Origin: Coniella vitis
Lineage: Eukaryota > Ascomycota > Sordariomycetes > Diaporthales > Schizoparmaceae
Direction of reading: 5' to 3'
Assembly (NCBI GenBank): GCA_011317545.1
Contig: WUJK01000001.1
Span: forward strand, 4,073,001 to 4,137,000
DNA length: 64,000 nt
The position numbers and the translations under genes are program-made. Positions 23,662 to 36,040 of this stretch are shown piece after piece. Numbering within the stretch: the first letter of the stretch is position 1; each line of letters opens with the position of its first letter. Below the pieces are notes generated by a model. That model was given only the letters and a program-made list of their open reading frames with translations, was not told where the DNA came from and did no database searches.

Positions 23662-23875
23662 AAAGAAAATAGAGTGTGCACAAAGCTTAGTTATCAGCTG
23701 AAACAGGCGGAACAAAAGAGAGGTCAAAAGAGTGTGTTGTTCTATATATCTAACTGTAAAAAAGAGCTATTGTGCGAATATTTGAGTGCCGCCGAGGCCA
23801 TTGTTGTGCTTATGTAAAGCCCAATGTCAGGCTGACATAATGGCGTTCGGGTTAGGGTTGAATGCCATTCTCACA
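23662..23875 (-). repeat. Solo LTR of the same copia family
   Basis: 214 bp aligned end to end with the two LTRs of the large element, with few RIP-type changes. It is flanked by GTATA (23657-23661) and GTACA (23876-23880), a 5-bp target duplication with one transition. It probably arose by LTR-LTR recombination that removed an internal region. Because it is the least mutated copy, it is the best guide to the ancestral LTR. It also carries GGGTTAGGGTT. Confidence 0.9.
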
Positions 23876-23880
23876 GTACA

Positions 23881-24485
23881 ATATCTGACATTGGGTCTGT
23901 TCTGCAAGTAAAAGGCATGGTGCTGTGTGATGAGAGAAACAGACTTCACCCTCTCACCGCCAAGAGAAGGGTTGTGGAAGGCAAATAGTGCTATACAATT
24001 ACAGACTGCTTTGTACATACTATTACATTCTCACACCACCAACAGACAATCCAGGGGGCTGACAAAAGACGAGAGAGTGGCTGCAGATGTCGTGCTTCCC
24101 GCCCGCTCCACTGATAGACGAGACAAGTCTGAAGGGCTCATCATTCAGGGGGCCTTTCCAAGGGGGGGAACTGAGTCGTACGCATGAAACACACAAAGGC
24201 AAAAGGCAGATAGAGACTTAGGCGCGCGTTAGGCGGCTGCCAGAGAGATCACTTGATGCACATTTCAGTTTGCCCACGGGGACACAACAGCCGGTCCGCC
24301 TGACGGCCCGCCTCTGTCTCCGCGTTTCCGATCAAATCACACCCTGGCTGCCTGGTGGTGGTGGTGGTGGCCCTTTCCCGCCTCCCTTGGGCCCTTGGGA
24401 TTGATGTCGCCATGCCCCCTCCTGGCCCAAAAGAGCCGCGCGTTCCATCGACCCTGAGATTGGTCGTCTATGGTATAATAGCAGA
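23881..24485. other. Promoter region of the first MFS gene
   Basis: No gene seen. A TGG/GTG-type repeat lies at about 24354-24370, and an AT-rich GGTATAAT word sits about 15 bp before the ATG. Confidence 0.45.
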
Positions 24486-26480
24486 ATGGACTGGGCTCCG
24501 CGAGCAGGCGCCCCGGATGACCTGACCATCGACGCCGTCGACAACAGTCCGCCGCCCTCATCATCATCGCCCCCATCCCCAGCGTTGGCACGCGGGGCTG
24601 CCAGCGAGGAACGGCGCGTCGAAAACCAGGCCGACGCCGCCAGCATGGGTGTCACGGGCATCTACCAGCCACTCTGGGTGAGGCTGGCCTGCATTCTTCT
24701 CGACTTTCTGACGCAGACGTACGACCAGATCAGGATCGTGCCAGAGATTGTCTTGTTTGAGCGATGGATATGCAACTCGTACCTCCCCGCTCACGGCGGC
24801 GGTGTCTGCGACTCGCCAGAGGTGCATTATCAGCTCGCGCGGTTGAGGAGCTGGAAGGCGTTGTTTGATGGAATAGCGAGTGTGTACTGTGTATTCCTTT
24901 TTTGCATTGGGGATAGAAAGAAAAGAGAAATGCTCTTTGCTAATATCGATACCTTCCAAGTCCTTCTTACGGCTGTGCCTATGGGGCTTCTCGCAGACAG
25001 GATAGGCCGCAAAAAGGTCGTCATGGCGAGCATTCTCGGCCCTCTCCTATCCTTGTGCTGGACCGTTACGATATGTAAGTATGCCCTGATTGATCCTGCA
25101 GGAAAAAGGATGCTTGCTGCCATAGCCGAAACGCCAAGATACTCTTGCGTATAACAACAAGAAGAAGAGGAGAAACAAGATCCAAATCAGTCTGACCAGC
25201 TCTACAGGCATCGGCGGGTACGGCAACGGCGACATGCGCCTCATCTGGGCCTCGTCCGTCTTCCTCCTCATGGGCAACCTGTCCTCGGCCAATGCCACCA
25301 TCTACACCATGGCAGCAGACGCGTGCCCGCCCACGCAGCGAAGCCGCTACTTCTACTACCTCTACTCGACCTTTCTCGTCTGCGAGCTGTTTGCACCCGC
25401 CCTCGCATCCGCCACCATCGAGCACCACCTGCTCGTCCCCTTTGGCGTGGGCGGCGCCTGTCTTGTCCTCTGCTTCCCCGTCTTGGCCGCCATGCCAGAG
25501 ACGCACCACGGCCTGCGCGCTCCCGGGACCGAGGCAGTCAGGCGACGGCCCAGCAAGGACCTCGAGGAGACAAGCCCGCTGCTGACATCGCCGCTGCCCG
25601 ACGGCCGCTCACGCACACGCACACGCGCACCAACGCCCGCGCACCCTCCCGGCCAGACGAGGCAGCGGCTCCAGCAGGTGCTGCAGAACAGAAACATCCT
25701 GCTCGCGCTCTTTGTGCTCTTTGCCGGCGCCCTGCGACAGGGCACCGTGGCTGTGCTGCTGCAGTATGCGGCCGTGCGCTTTGGGTGGCCGACTTCGCAG
25801 ACGGCCATGCTCGTGTCGGCCATCGCCGCCAGCAACATCGTGCTGTTCATGGTCCTCCTCCCGCAGACCATCAGCGTCCTGACGGCACGGTGGCATGTGG
25901 TGCCGCAGCTGATTGACTACAATGTTGTCTCGGCCAGTCTGGCGATCTTGGCGGTGGGGGCGGTGCTGATGGGTCTTGCGTCGTCCATGACGGCACTGGT
26001 GCTTTGTATGGAGACACATCTTTTTTCTTTTTCTTTTGTATTGTGCCTGTGCTGCCACCATTGCAGGTCCCCCCTCAAGAGTGTTGCACTGACTTTTTCC
26101 ATCCCCCGTCTCTCTAGCGGTCTTGTTCTTTGCCACCGGCTACGGCACGCGGGTCGCCGTTCTGTCGCTCGTCACTGTGTGGGCGAACGAGGACACACGC
26201 GCGAGCACGTTTGGCTTTGCCCAGATTGTCGAAGGCATCGGCAGAATGTGCGGCGACCCGATCTTGCTCCGCATCTTTGCAGCCACGATGGACATGAGCG
26301 ATGGCTGGAAAGGTCTCCCGTTTTATGTGGCAGCCGTATGTTTTTTTTTTTTTCTTTTCCCCGGCTTCGTCTCCCACGGTACTGACCCTTTCTACTTCTC
26401 CCCTCTCCAAGGTTGGATTTAGTTTAGCCGCTATCGCTTGGCGGTTTGTGAATATGAGGCCGAAAAGCAGGGCTGAGTAG
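24486..26480 (+). CDS. MFS transporter
   Basis: Five exons, 24486-24879, 24961-25074, 25208-26005, 26118-26335 and 26412-26480, give 530 residues. Loop 2-3 carries the MFS motif A variant LLADRIGRKK. About 12 hydrophobic helices are split by a hydrophilic central loop rich in Arg and Thr that includes a CACACG-type microsatellite (about 25610-25630). The N-terminal 60 residues are hydrophilic. This is a drug/metabolite exporter type of MFS fold, but the substrate is unknown. The first exon junction (GTGTGT donor) is the weakest part of the model. Co-orientation with the UstYa and hydrolase genes fits a transporter for a secreted product (inference). Confidence 0.88.
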
Positions 26481-27000
26481 GACTGCTCCTTCAGAAGGCG
26501 GCGATCTTGCTAGTGGGCCCGACAAACGGCTTCATTCATGGCTTGGTGGTTGAAGCTTGGTTTTGTTTGGCCTTTTATGATACCACGGGGGGGATTTTGA
26601 CGAGTGCAGCGATACTTTGATTTCTTTTGCTTCTCTAATATATCAATGCTGGTGGCCATGGCACCATGCATGCATGCATATATCGTAAAGTGCACGTATC
26701 AAGACTGTGGCGGTGAAGTCTGATGGGAACAAGAGTCCGTAATCCATAGATTCCCGCGGGTGGCCTTGTTTTTGAATATCGTTGTTACTGGAGGAGGAGG
26801 TGGTGCTTCACCAAACGGATTAATTCCCATACCTGTCTTTCGGCCGATTTCCCAGTAAAAAGGGTCGCAGAAATCATCCAGCCACATCTCCTTATCTTCT
26901 CAAAAATCCTACCCATCTCCTCTTCCCAATCGGCTCTGTGGTGTCTCGAGAGTTGAACGGTTGCGTGGTGTCCAGAGATGCACCACTCCACCGTTATAAC

Positions 27001-27031
27001 ACTGACTGACTGACTGACTGACTGACTGACT
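27001..27031. repeat. ACTG tetranucleotide microsatellite
   Basis: About seven to eight uninterrupted ACTG units. Confidence 0.9.
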
Positions 27032-27368
27032 CTCAGCGGGAACCAAGCCCCCGCCACCCGGAAAACAGGCACCTGCGAACCGGATGATAAGCAAGCAGAC
27101 GCACCGGCACACACAGCCCGCTATCAACCAGTAGCCGGGGGCCCTGAAAGGGAAACAGACTGCTAATCTGCATGCACACTTCCGAGTCTCTCTCTTGCCC
27201 CCGCCCCGGCCCCCCCACTCTTATACACGCGCGACCCGTCGATAGCAGCAACGCGAACGACGTTACCTCTGCCCGTTTGTTGCTGTGGATTTACTGGGTG
27301 ATTGGAGGAAGCGAAGAGGGGGGGGGAACCCGTTCGGACAGGATAACGAGGAAGAGGTAGTAGTGGAG

Positions 27369-27410
27369 GAGGAAGAAGAAGAAGAAGAAGAAGAAGAAGA
27401 AGAAGAAAGA
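27369..27410. repeat. GAA trinucleotide microsatellite
   Basis: A purine-only GAA tract directly upstream of the second MFS gene, a type of tract able to form triplex DNA and affect promoter function (established for GAA tracts in general). Confidence 0.85.
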
Positions 27411-27439
27411 GGAGTGACTGCTTTATAACTCTCCCCACC

Positions 27440-27918
27440 ATGACCACCAGTAACTCCTGGCGGCGGTTCTTCAAGCCGCCCTTTGCCTCTGCTTTTCCTT
27501 CCTCTCTGTCTGTGGATGGTGGTGCTCGTCGGTCTGAGTTCCAATATCAAAGACTGGCTACTGTAGAGCAAGACAACGACGACAACGACGACGACGACGA
27601 CAACGACGTGGGCCCTTACAACAACGATAACACCATGGCCGTCCAGCAGGATGTGGCTGTCAACGAGTCGACTGTCCATGGCGTTGACGCCGCCATGGCC
27701 AAGCGCGTGCTGCGCAAGATTGACATGAGACTTGTACCGCTCTTGTTTGTCACATATGCGCTCAACTTTATGGACAAGACGATTCTGTCGAGCGCATCTG
27801 TGTTTGGATTGCAGCATGACACTGTCAGTGATGAACCACGCCCTCTTTACCCAACACAAGAAGCCCAGCCCAGCCAGGATGAACCCATTTATATTTATAT
27901 ATAAATGTATGCAGAGGT

Positions 27919-27961
<43 letters not shown>

Positions 27962-29394
27962 AGATGCAAAACAACTAGAAGCCACCCCAAAAGATATACT
28001 CACACACAAGCAAATAGAACCTCCAAGGCCAAGACTACAGCTGGGTCTCGTCCATCTTCTACTTTGGCTATTTCGCATGGACCTACCCCACCAACATTCT
28101 CGTCGCCCGCCTCCCCGTCGCACACTACATGACCGCCAACACGCTTGTCTGGGGCCTCGTCGTGGGCCTCACCGCAGCCTGCACAAACTACGGCGGCCTC
28201 CTCGCCGTGCGCTTCCTCCTCGGCGCCGCCGAGGCAACCATCACGCCCGCCTTCATGTTCATCACGGCCAGCTGGTACACGCGCGACGAGATGCCCGTGC
28301 GCACAGGCATCTGGTTCGCCGGCAACAGCATCGGCGGCTTGGTCGCCTCGCTCTTTGCCTTTGGCGTCGGCCACATCGATGACCACGCCAACCCGACCGG
28401 CATCGTCGCCTGGCGCTGGATGTACATCATCCTCGGGCTCGCCACCGTCCTCTGGGCCTTTGTGCTGCTCTTGCTGCTGCCCAACGCCATCTCGACCGCG
28501 CGCTTCCTCACCGCTGCCGAGCGCCAGTACGCCACCGAACGCGTCATCGTCGCAGGCACGGGCCGCACCGAACACACAATCTGGAACTGGGCCCAGGTGC
28601 GCGAATGCCTGCAGGACCCCAAAACATGGTTCATCGTCGCCCTCGAGCTGCTCACCCAGATCCCCAACGGCGGCACCCAAAACTTTGCCAACCTCGTCAT
28701 CGAATCCTTTGGCTTCACCTCGCTGCAGAGCACCCTCGTCAACATCCCCTACTCGCTCCTGTCCGGCGGCTGCATCTTCCTCACCGGCTGGCTCGCCGGC
28801 CGCTTCCGCCAAGCAAACTGCCTCCTCATCGTCGCCGTCCTCCTCCCCTGCGTGACCGGCGCCGCGCTCCTCTACGCCCGCGACAGCGGCCACGTGCCCA
28901 AGGCGGTGCAGCTCTTTGGCTACTTCCTCCTCTGCACGGGCTCCTCCGCCATGCCCCTCGCCCTGTCCCTCGTCCAGGCCAACTTCCGCGGCGTCACCAA
29001 GAAGCTCACCGTGACGGCGCTGCTGTTCGTGGCCTACTGCGTGGGCAACATGGCCGGCCCGCAGTTCTTCCGGGCGAGTGAAGCCCCGACGTACCAGACT
29101 GCGTTCCGTGCCATCATGGTGTGTTATGCGCTGACTATTGCGATGGCGGTCGGCTTGCGCGTGTATTTGGGGTGGGTCAATGAGCGGAGGGCGAGGACCG
29201 AAGGGTGCGCGGGGAGTGCGGGTGCGTCGGGGGCTGTGGCGGGCGGCAAAGTTGTGGATATTGCGGCACGTGGTCGTGGTAGCGATGGGGGCAATCATGA
29301 TACTGCCGAGGCGATTGCTGATGTGCAGTTGAGGGACGAGGATTTTGAGGATGTGACGGACTGGCAGATTGTTGGCTTTCGGTATCGTCTGTAG
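27440..29394 (+). CDS. MFS anion:cation symporter (Dal5/allantoate-permease type)
   Basis: Two exons, 27440-27823 and 28018-29394, give 586 residues. The hallmark VLRKIDMRLVPLLFVTYALN begins helix 1, and NFMDKTILSSASVFGL follows. The splice continues correctly into NLQGQDYSWVSSIFYFGYFA. Helix 4 has RFLLGAAEATITPAF, typical of the Dal5/Tna1 family that imports organic anions such as allantoate, nicotinate and vitamins. The first 85 residues include an Asp/Asn run encoded by a GAC repeat. The single 194-bp intron contains a TA microsatellite (about 27923-27959). The exact substrate is unknown. It is downstream of, and co-oriented with, the other MFS gene. Confidence 0.92.
27923..27959. repeat. 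TA dinucleotide microsatellite in an intron
   Basis: About 18 TA units within the intron of the Dal5-type gene. Confidence 0.9.
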
Positions 29395-29948
29395 ACGGCT
29401 TGATTTGCATGGAACCACAGGCAGACAGGTCGTCATCGTTTGATCAGTCGGACTCATCAACCAGATGCGGCGAACTTTGCTCTGTGTTTTGCGGTTCCTC
29501 TGTGTTTGTAACGCCTTCCTTTGTGGAGGCGGTAAATATTCGCATCTTCCGTGTGTGCACCACAACTGAAAACTAAGCAACAGCAATCTCCTCGCAAGAA
29601 ACGATAGACTCGCGGCAGTGGCACAGCGCGTGGCACATGAACCATTCAAATTTGTAAAGCATCAAACAAACAGGTATCATTTCTCCATCCGAGAGAGTTG
29701 TATCCTAGAAAATAGTCTCGCTCCGTAGTCCCAACCGACACGAACGCTTCAAGATGTAGAAATACTAGTCAACGCCCAGTAAGGTCGAGTGTGATCTTTT
29801 TGGAAGTATTGAAACAAAAGAAACCCAATTTTTTTCCCCTTAAAGTGGTCATCGCGCAGGGGTATACTCCTCGTCAAAAAGAAGTTGAAGCCAGAGAGAG
29901 AGGGGCAGAGCCATGCATCGTCCGCGGTTTGCAAAGTCTTGTCAAAGC
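29395..29948. other. Convergent gap between MFS and opi1 genes
   Basis: 3' flanks of two convergent genes. No other feature was supported. Confidence 0.5.
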
Positions 29949-32153
29949 TTAGCCTGACATCTTTGTGTCTTCCTCTGCAACGACAGTAGCACCCTCGAAC
30001 GGTACGAGCTGTGGCTTCTCCTTGGCTTCCTCTCGAAATTGACCATGCTGTTGCTCGTCCTGGGCAGCAGACCGATCTCGCTGATCTCTTCTTTTGCGTC
30101 CCAGTCGCTCACACCATTCCTCGGCACTAACAATGGTGCCATCAAGCACAAAGCTCACTTGAGCCATCATGTCCAGGCCCTCTTTCGCCATGACCAAAAC
30201 CCGTTGGGCGCCTTCCCGCACATCTTTCTCTCCACTACCTCCACTTGTAGCAGCACTGTTGCCACGCTGTGCGTTCGAATTCGCGTTGGCGCTCTCTTTA
30301 GTCGCAAGCATAAACCGCTGTGGCAGCGATTGCAAATGTCTCTTGACCAACACCCGGGCATTCTCGGGCAGAGCACCACCAGTGTACTTGGAAACCGTCT
30401 CGATGACCCCCGTCAGAGTCTTGAGGACATCAGACCGAAGTGCGCTGACGCGGGCATTCAACTCATTACGCGCGTGCTCGGAACCCTCGGTACGCCCGTT
30501 CTCCATTTTCCTCGCGGCTATGCTGTTTGAATGCTGGCTGTCGTATTTTTCCAGTGCATCTTTGAGCGCCATGATAACACGTCCGATGTGATCATTGGCC
30601 CAGCGCAGCCAGGAAAGACAGTACTTGAGAGATCGAAGGCTCTCTTCGCTCATGGCAATAGAGAGTCCAGACGTCGACATCATCAGTCTTTGTTGCCAAG
30701 CTGCAGAATTGCCAGAAGATGACCGCGACACTGTGCTTGAAGAATGTTGGTCGGCAGCCATGTTCTTGTCGTTTGGCGCACCCATGGCATTTTCACTGTA
30801 TGCGGGACTACGCGCATCATCATATGCCGGAAGGGTGTCGATTGTGCCCACTGAGAGCCTGCGCTCTTTTTCAGCAAGTCCCCACGGCTCAATCTCTGGG
30901 CTACGCGAGCCGACAAGAGTGGCTATCGCACGGGGCGAGTCCCCACGCTGGGATGCGGACGGCGAGGAGCTTCTATTGTCCACCCTGCGTCGCTTGTGAC
31001 TGTTTTCACCCGTCTCGAGGTTGCGGGACGGCGGGTGACGCCCCTTGCCTCGGAAAAACCAGCGCACGCCGCCTTCAATTCCAGTCATGTGAAAGCCGGA
31101 GCCGACAACACCTTCCACATATTCGACAGGGGTCTTGATGAAACCAGGAGAAAAGTTCTTGGTCGTAGTGTACGCTGTGACGGTGCCTTCTATAGGTCTC
31201 GCTAACAGGGAACCAGACGACAAGACCAACGACAGCAGTGGCTCGGCCTCTTGCGGCCCCGGAGTGCCAAAGTGATTAGCAGGTGATGATGAGGGATTCT
31301 TGTTCTGCGGAGACGATACAAAATCTGTTATAGTAGAAGGCGGTACGTTAGTATAAGTGATTGCATCATAAGCATATGTGTTGGGAGTGGTCGGGAGCGG
31401 TATCGGTGAGCTGGCAGCACCATCCGAACCGTCTGCGCGCTAACTTTTGGTCTTGGCACCAAATCTACCCTACTTACCAGCCTTGAGATCACCGAGCGCT
31501 TCAGCCGCCATGCGCACGTCTGGGTCGTCCAGACTCACACTGCTCGCTCTGCCATTTACATAATCTGGACTGAGAGCCCCTCTTGGTCCATGGGTGCTCA
31601 TACTGTCGTGATCAATTCTTGCTGGTGAGTCCGCCCCATGCGTTTGACTGCCAGAGGAAGTGTAGTATGCTGAATATGGGTTGCCGCTGGGCCACGGTCG
31701 CGGTTTGGCCGGCGGCGAGTATGAAGCGTCCCGATTTCGAGCTGGTGGTGCAAGACGCAGCGATGAACTAGCAGGTGCGCCAGTCAAGGATGCGAGAGAA
31801 GGAAGAGTGCCAACGTTGGTGTCGCTGTGGGCATTGAGCTGCAGGGGCGCAAGTTCGTTGGATGGCGGCTCTGGAAATCGAATGGAAGCAGGATCGTGGC
31901 TGACTTGTTGCGAGAAGGCATAGGTTGGAGGAGAATATGCTGGGACCTGGCTCGGCAGATGCGAAGAGACGGGGGGTGAAGACGACGAGATGGGCTGAGG
32001 TGGAGCGATGGCAGCGCCTGGCACGATGCTCGGACTGTTGTTGGTGGCTGCTGATGGCGGCAGCGGCGGCGACGAGGAGGACGAGAACAACAAGGAGCCT
32101 TCTGCAAGAGAAGGAGCCGCTTGCTGAGCGGCGTGCATTTGCTGCTGATATTG

Positions 32154-32204
<51 letters not shown>

Positions 32205-32408
32205 GGGGGACGAGCAGGGCAGAGGCGAGCGATTTATTATGGCGTCGCTGCTATGGCTGGCGGTGGTTTTATTGGTGGCGGAGGAGTGGGCAACAATAGC
32301 AGCAGTGGGTTTGGCTGTAGGCGCAGTGGTGATGTGGGGGTCGCTGTCGATTAGGGGAGGTGCGAGGCCTTGGCGCATGTGATTTTCAAGTGGCAGTTGC
32401 TGCTCCAT
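29949..32408 (-). CDS. opi1: Opi1-type transcriptional repressor of phospholipid synthesis
   Basis: Two exons, 32408-31478 and 31432-29949, with a 45-bp intron, give about 804 residues. The conserved Opi1 region includes KYCLSWLRWANDHIGRVIMAL near residue 520, preceded by the block TTKNFSPGFIKTPVEYVEG and the Arg-rich segment GVRWFFRGKGRHPP. In yeast, Opi1 binds phosphatidic acid and the VAP protein Scs2 at the ER and represses inositol-responsive genes when lipid is plentiful. The Neurospora relative is clock-controlled gene ccp-8, as I recall. The N-terminal third is disordered and Ser/Pro-rich, with a CAG-encoded Gln run (bases about 32155-32199). An ATG 40 codons upstream (32528) is in frame but follows no better context, so the MEQQLPLENH start is preferred. 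It is divergent from the AP-1 gene across 3.6 kb. Confidence 0.88.
32155..32199. repeat. CAG/CTG microsatellite encoding a Gln run in Opi1
   Basis: About 15 CTG units on the plus strand, read as Gln on the minus strand. Confidence 0.9.
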
Positions 32409-35400
32409 TGTGTGTGCTTTTACCATGCACTTCCTAGGTTGTATGTGGGTAGCGAGCCGCAGACTCAGCGTGGGCCCTCTTTCCTTCTTTGCTCCGGCTT
32501 GGCCGCTCGGAAAAGACACTTGCTGCACGACCGGCCTCGCTAGAATCCGAGTCGAGGCAACGGCAACGGCAACGAGCAGAGAGAAAAATGCGAAGCGAGA
32601 CGGCGTGACAAGACCGAGCGCAAGAGACTTGGGCTTGCTGTCGGTCTCAAGGCGTTGTCATCCCCCATGCAATGCTCGTCTGGTTGCCTCGGTCTGGCAA
32701 GGAAAAAAAGGGCCCGTCAAGGGCACGAGGCACGAGGCACTGAGTCGCGTTGAAGGCCCAGCCTCGACAGGAGGACCAGCGGCAGAGGGGCTAGAGAGAG
32801 CAAAGGCAAAGATAAAGATAAAAGTGGGAAAGGTAGGGACACAAGAGCGGGCGGCCGTGGATCGTGTATACTGGCTACTTTATCTGGCTGAACAGAATGA
32901 GTCGCACACAGACTGTCAGGCTTGGACTTTGTGTGTGCAATGACGATGGCCGTGTGGGTTGCTGAGGGCCAGGCGATATGGATATGGCTGGCAACAAGCG
33001 AGAGGCGGGCATCATTAAACTGGCGAGGCAGAGTCGATTTGAGGAGCAGGATCAGGGGTCTGCATCGCCGAAACTCTGACAACAGGATTTCGCAATTGGG
33101 TGGTCCCCAAACCAGCCCCTACATAGTACAGCAGCCAATGGATTCAACACGCCCCCTGTTTGCTATCAGGGCGCACAGCGCAACTTTGCAGTGGAGGTTT
33201 CAGTGGGCGAGCTTGGATCCAGGCCATCCAATTAGCTTCCTGGGAATGCCAAAATCATGTCCGCCCCTACATAGTACACCCTTGGCCACTACCATACAGG
33301 CCATAGTATTTTCTTTTTCCCTTTGTTCGAAAGGCCATGATGGGTGGCACTCTCTGCTCAGCGTATTCATTACATAGTACTGGAGTAAGTCTCATTTCAT
33401 CACCGCCATCACCTGCCATACATAGTAGTATCATGGTCCGTCACCTTCATACCTGTGCCAGCATTCGACGGCGCTTCTGGTCTGGGCCCCTACGGGCGTT
33501 GCCGCTTGCCGCTTGCCGCTTGCCGCTTGCCGTCTGCCCATGTGTGTGCGTTCAAACCTGATCATCACATGCGTCAGCTGATGCAGACGAGCAATCCGAC
33601 GGTCGATTCGCGCGCCGCGCCCGCACCCTTTTCATGTGCTTGGAGCACAATGTCGCTGTCTCACGCCCAAGGCCCCGCTCTTTAATTGCAAATTGGATAA
33701 GGGAACCATCCGGGCCCGCATGGGTAGAATGGCAGTCCACCCACTGCTGCGCATCCCCTACATAGTAGCATCTAACTTTTTCCCGCAATTTCAGCCTGTG
33801 CGAACAAGTATTACTGCCTATCCTGTCAGCCTGTCGGCCAGGGCTGCAGAATCCAACCCACTGGCACATGTCAGTGAAACACATTGGCACTCGCGGCTCC
33901 TGCTACTGAGAAGAATTCGGTCTTGCACCGAAGCCCATTTATGCAGGATTGACAGAGCCCCCCCCCTGGTTCTGACTGTCACATGCTCCGAATCTGCCGC
34001 CAGTCAGGGACGACCCTGTCTCACCGGGGGGAGAGGTGCAACCGACATTGGTCGCCCAATCTGTCAATCTTGGGGGCCTTGACAATTGAATTTCAGTACA
34101 AAAATCTCGTTATTTGGTGCCACCATCTCCGCATCACAAGCAAATCTGTTCTTCTTTCTTTTGCCTGTAAGCTGTAGGCCCCCCAATTAGACAAGGCCGA
34201 GGCGCGACGCTGGCAGGCTGGGTTGCAGTGGTGAGATGCTACTTTTACATACATAGTACTAGCAACGCTTGGGAAAACGCCACTGGGGGAATCAAAATTC
34301 CGAATACCCATGCAAGTTTTGTCTGCACGAGACGCTCTGACAGAGGAACTGGAGAGCAGCAGCTTGTGGGGGGCCGACAGAACTCTGATTGACGATGGAC
34401 ACGGAACCATATACAAATACAGTTTTGACGTTCTGGCTTAAACGTGCCAAACAGCTGCTCATGTGATGTACTAGCAGCTTCGAGTTCGGGAGACCAAGCA
34501 AAACCCTTGGAGAATGCGCGTGCCAAATCAGGTCTGCTGCCACAGCTTTCGAAGTTATTATAATGCCGTCCTAGTCTAGACAGGACCTTCGTATCGCAGA
34601 GCCTTCCAGTTCAACATAGTATAGAGTTCCTGAAAGGGATTGTGTCTCCAGTTGTGAATGACGTTGTTTCTTCGAGAAATGGCCATCAAAAGGACCGATC
34701 GTGGTTCGGGTAGTTGACGCGATGATCCTCTTTGGCCTGAGCACAAGCCGTCTTTTTCCATTGCGTCTAGCGGCAGCGGCAGGACACACTTAGGGCCTGT
34801 CAGCTCCCAGAATGGCGGGACGCGGCGTGAAAAGTACAGAGTGTTGGCCCCGCAAGTACTCGCGCTAGCAATAAGGGTTCGGGTTACGGCTTCTAGGGAT
34901 GGGCTGCGTATTTTTGCTATAAGAATCAGGGTTAGGGTATATAGCTCGCTTGAGAATACCGTAAGTTTCGCTGATCTCGGTACGTACCTCGGCGCGCTAA
35001 GCTATTTTCAATTCTACAGCGTAGTAAACGCGCCCCATAGTAGCTCGCCCCACTGACATTATTTAGGCCTGTAACCATAGTACGCCAACCAGACTGTAGA
35101 CGATTAATCTCCTCGCGTGATTCACAGCGATCCAATTGCAGACATTGGCCCCGGAGACTCTGAAGCCGTAACGACGGGACGATGGCTACCCATCGTATCT
35201 GCTTTCGCACACCATGTCCGCGCTCAGCTGACAATTTCGCTGTTTGAACCAGAATATGCTAGCGTAACTATAAAATGTATGGTGCCTCTGACACCGCCAA
35301 CATAACAGAGAAAGTACGCGGGCAGTTCTTAATGGCACCAAAGAATTCATCCTTCTCCGCTTCCACGATCGCAGAACCGCACCAACGTCGAGCACTAGCG

Positions 35401-36040
35401 ATGACAGACAGAATGCCGTGTCATCTGGCGTGTCGCAATGTGGTGGGCTGCACTGTCTTATAGGAAGCGTTGAAGAAGGAAGAAGAAAAAAGGGAAGAGG
35501 AAAGAAAGCTGTTGACAGCCGCCGCAGAGATTTTAGAGAACGATACCAGTCGCGGCTCTGTCGCAGAAGCGGACCGTGCGCACCCTGCTCCGGCCATAGT
35601 TAATCCAGCTCCGAGCCATCAGCGGCCCAGCGGTACGTACCTGTGGACGACAATCAGTACACTTGGCGTCAAGGAGCCTGGGGTGACGGATTACCTAACA
35701 GCGGGCCCCTGAACTTCAGGAAAGGTGCTTGGCTGGCCTTGCGGCAGCTCAACCAAAGCGTCACAGTAACGGCTACATTATAGCAAAGGATCGCATTCAA
35801 CATCGGGGAAAACCAGCATCGTCAACCACCACACCTGCTCATCGCTGCCCTTGGCTCAGCACATAATCACCCCCATCGCTCGATTCTCTCCCAATACTAC
35901 AGCTTGAATGAGATAGTCTGCAACCCACTTTCCAAGTCTCTGGCCAGCGTGCGACTTGCATCCCTGTGCTGTGCCCCATCTAGGCCGACGAGTCCGCCCT
36001 TTGTACGCGAGGACAACGACCACCACAATCACCCAGCAAG
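32409..36040. other. Long divergent region between opi1 and AP-1 mu, with TACATAGTA cluster
   Basis: 3.6 kb without a supported gene. Six exact copies of TACATAGTA start at 33120, 33268, 33371, 33419, 33759 and 34250. A CTTGCCG heptamer repeats about four times at 33500-33533. From about 34.8 to 35.7 kb the composition changes, with CG-rich words mixed with TA and telomere-like GGGTTAGGG, which could be a relict repeat. A short 80-residue frame at 35470-35712 begins with a Lys/Glu-rich helix but has no other support. Confidence 0.55.
33120..34258 (+). promoter_or_regulatory. Cluster of six TACATAGTA words
   Basis: Six exact 9-mer copies in 1,139 bp, all in the same orientation, upstream of opi1. 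See the finding on this word. Function unknown: it could be a binding site, a nucleosome-related element or a relict repeat. Confidence 0.4.

Larger units (their letters stand above)
26481..27439. other. Intergenic between two MFS genes, microsatellite-rich
   Basis: Nearly 1 kb without a supported gene. It holds a GACT tetranucleotide tract (about 27001-27031) and a GAA trinucleotide tract (about 27369-27410) close to the next gene's start. Confidence 0.55.

Noticed and set aside
28000..29649. Frame of 549 codons on the minus strand
   Set aside because: It is the mirror of the Dal5-type transporter, produced by GC-rich codon use. The plus-strand protein has clear family motifs.
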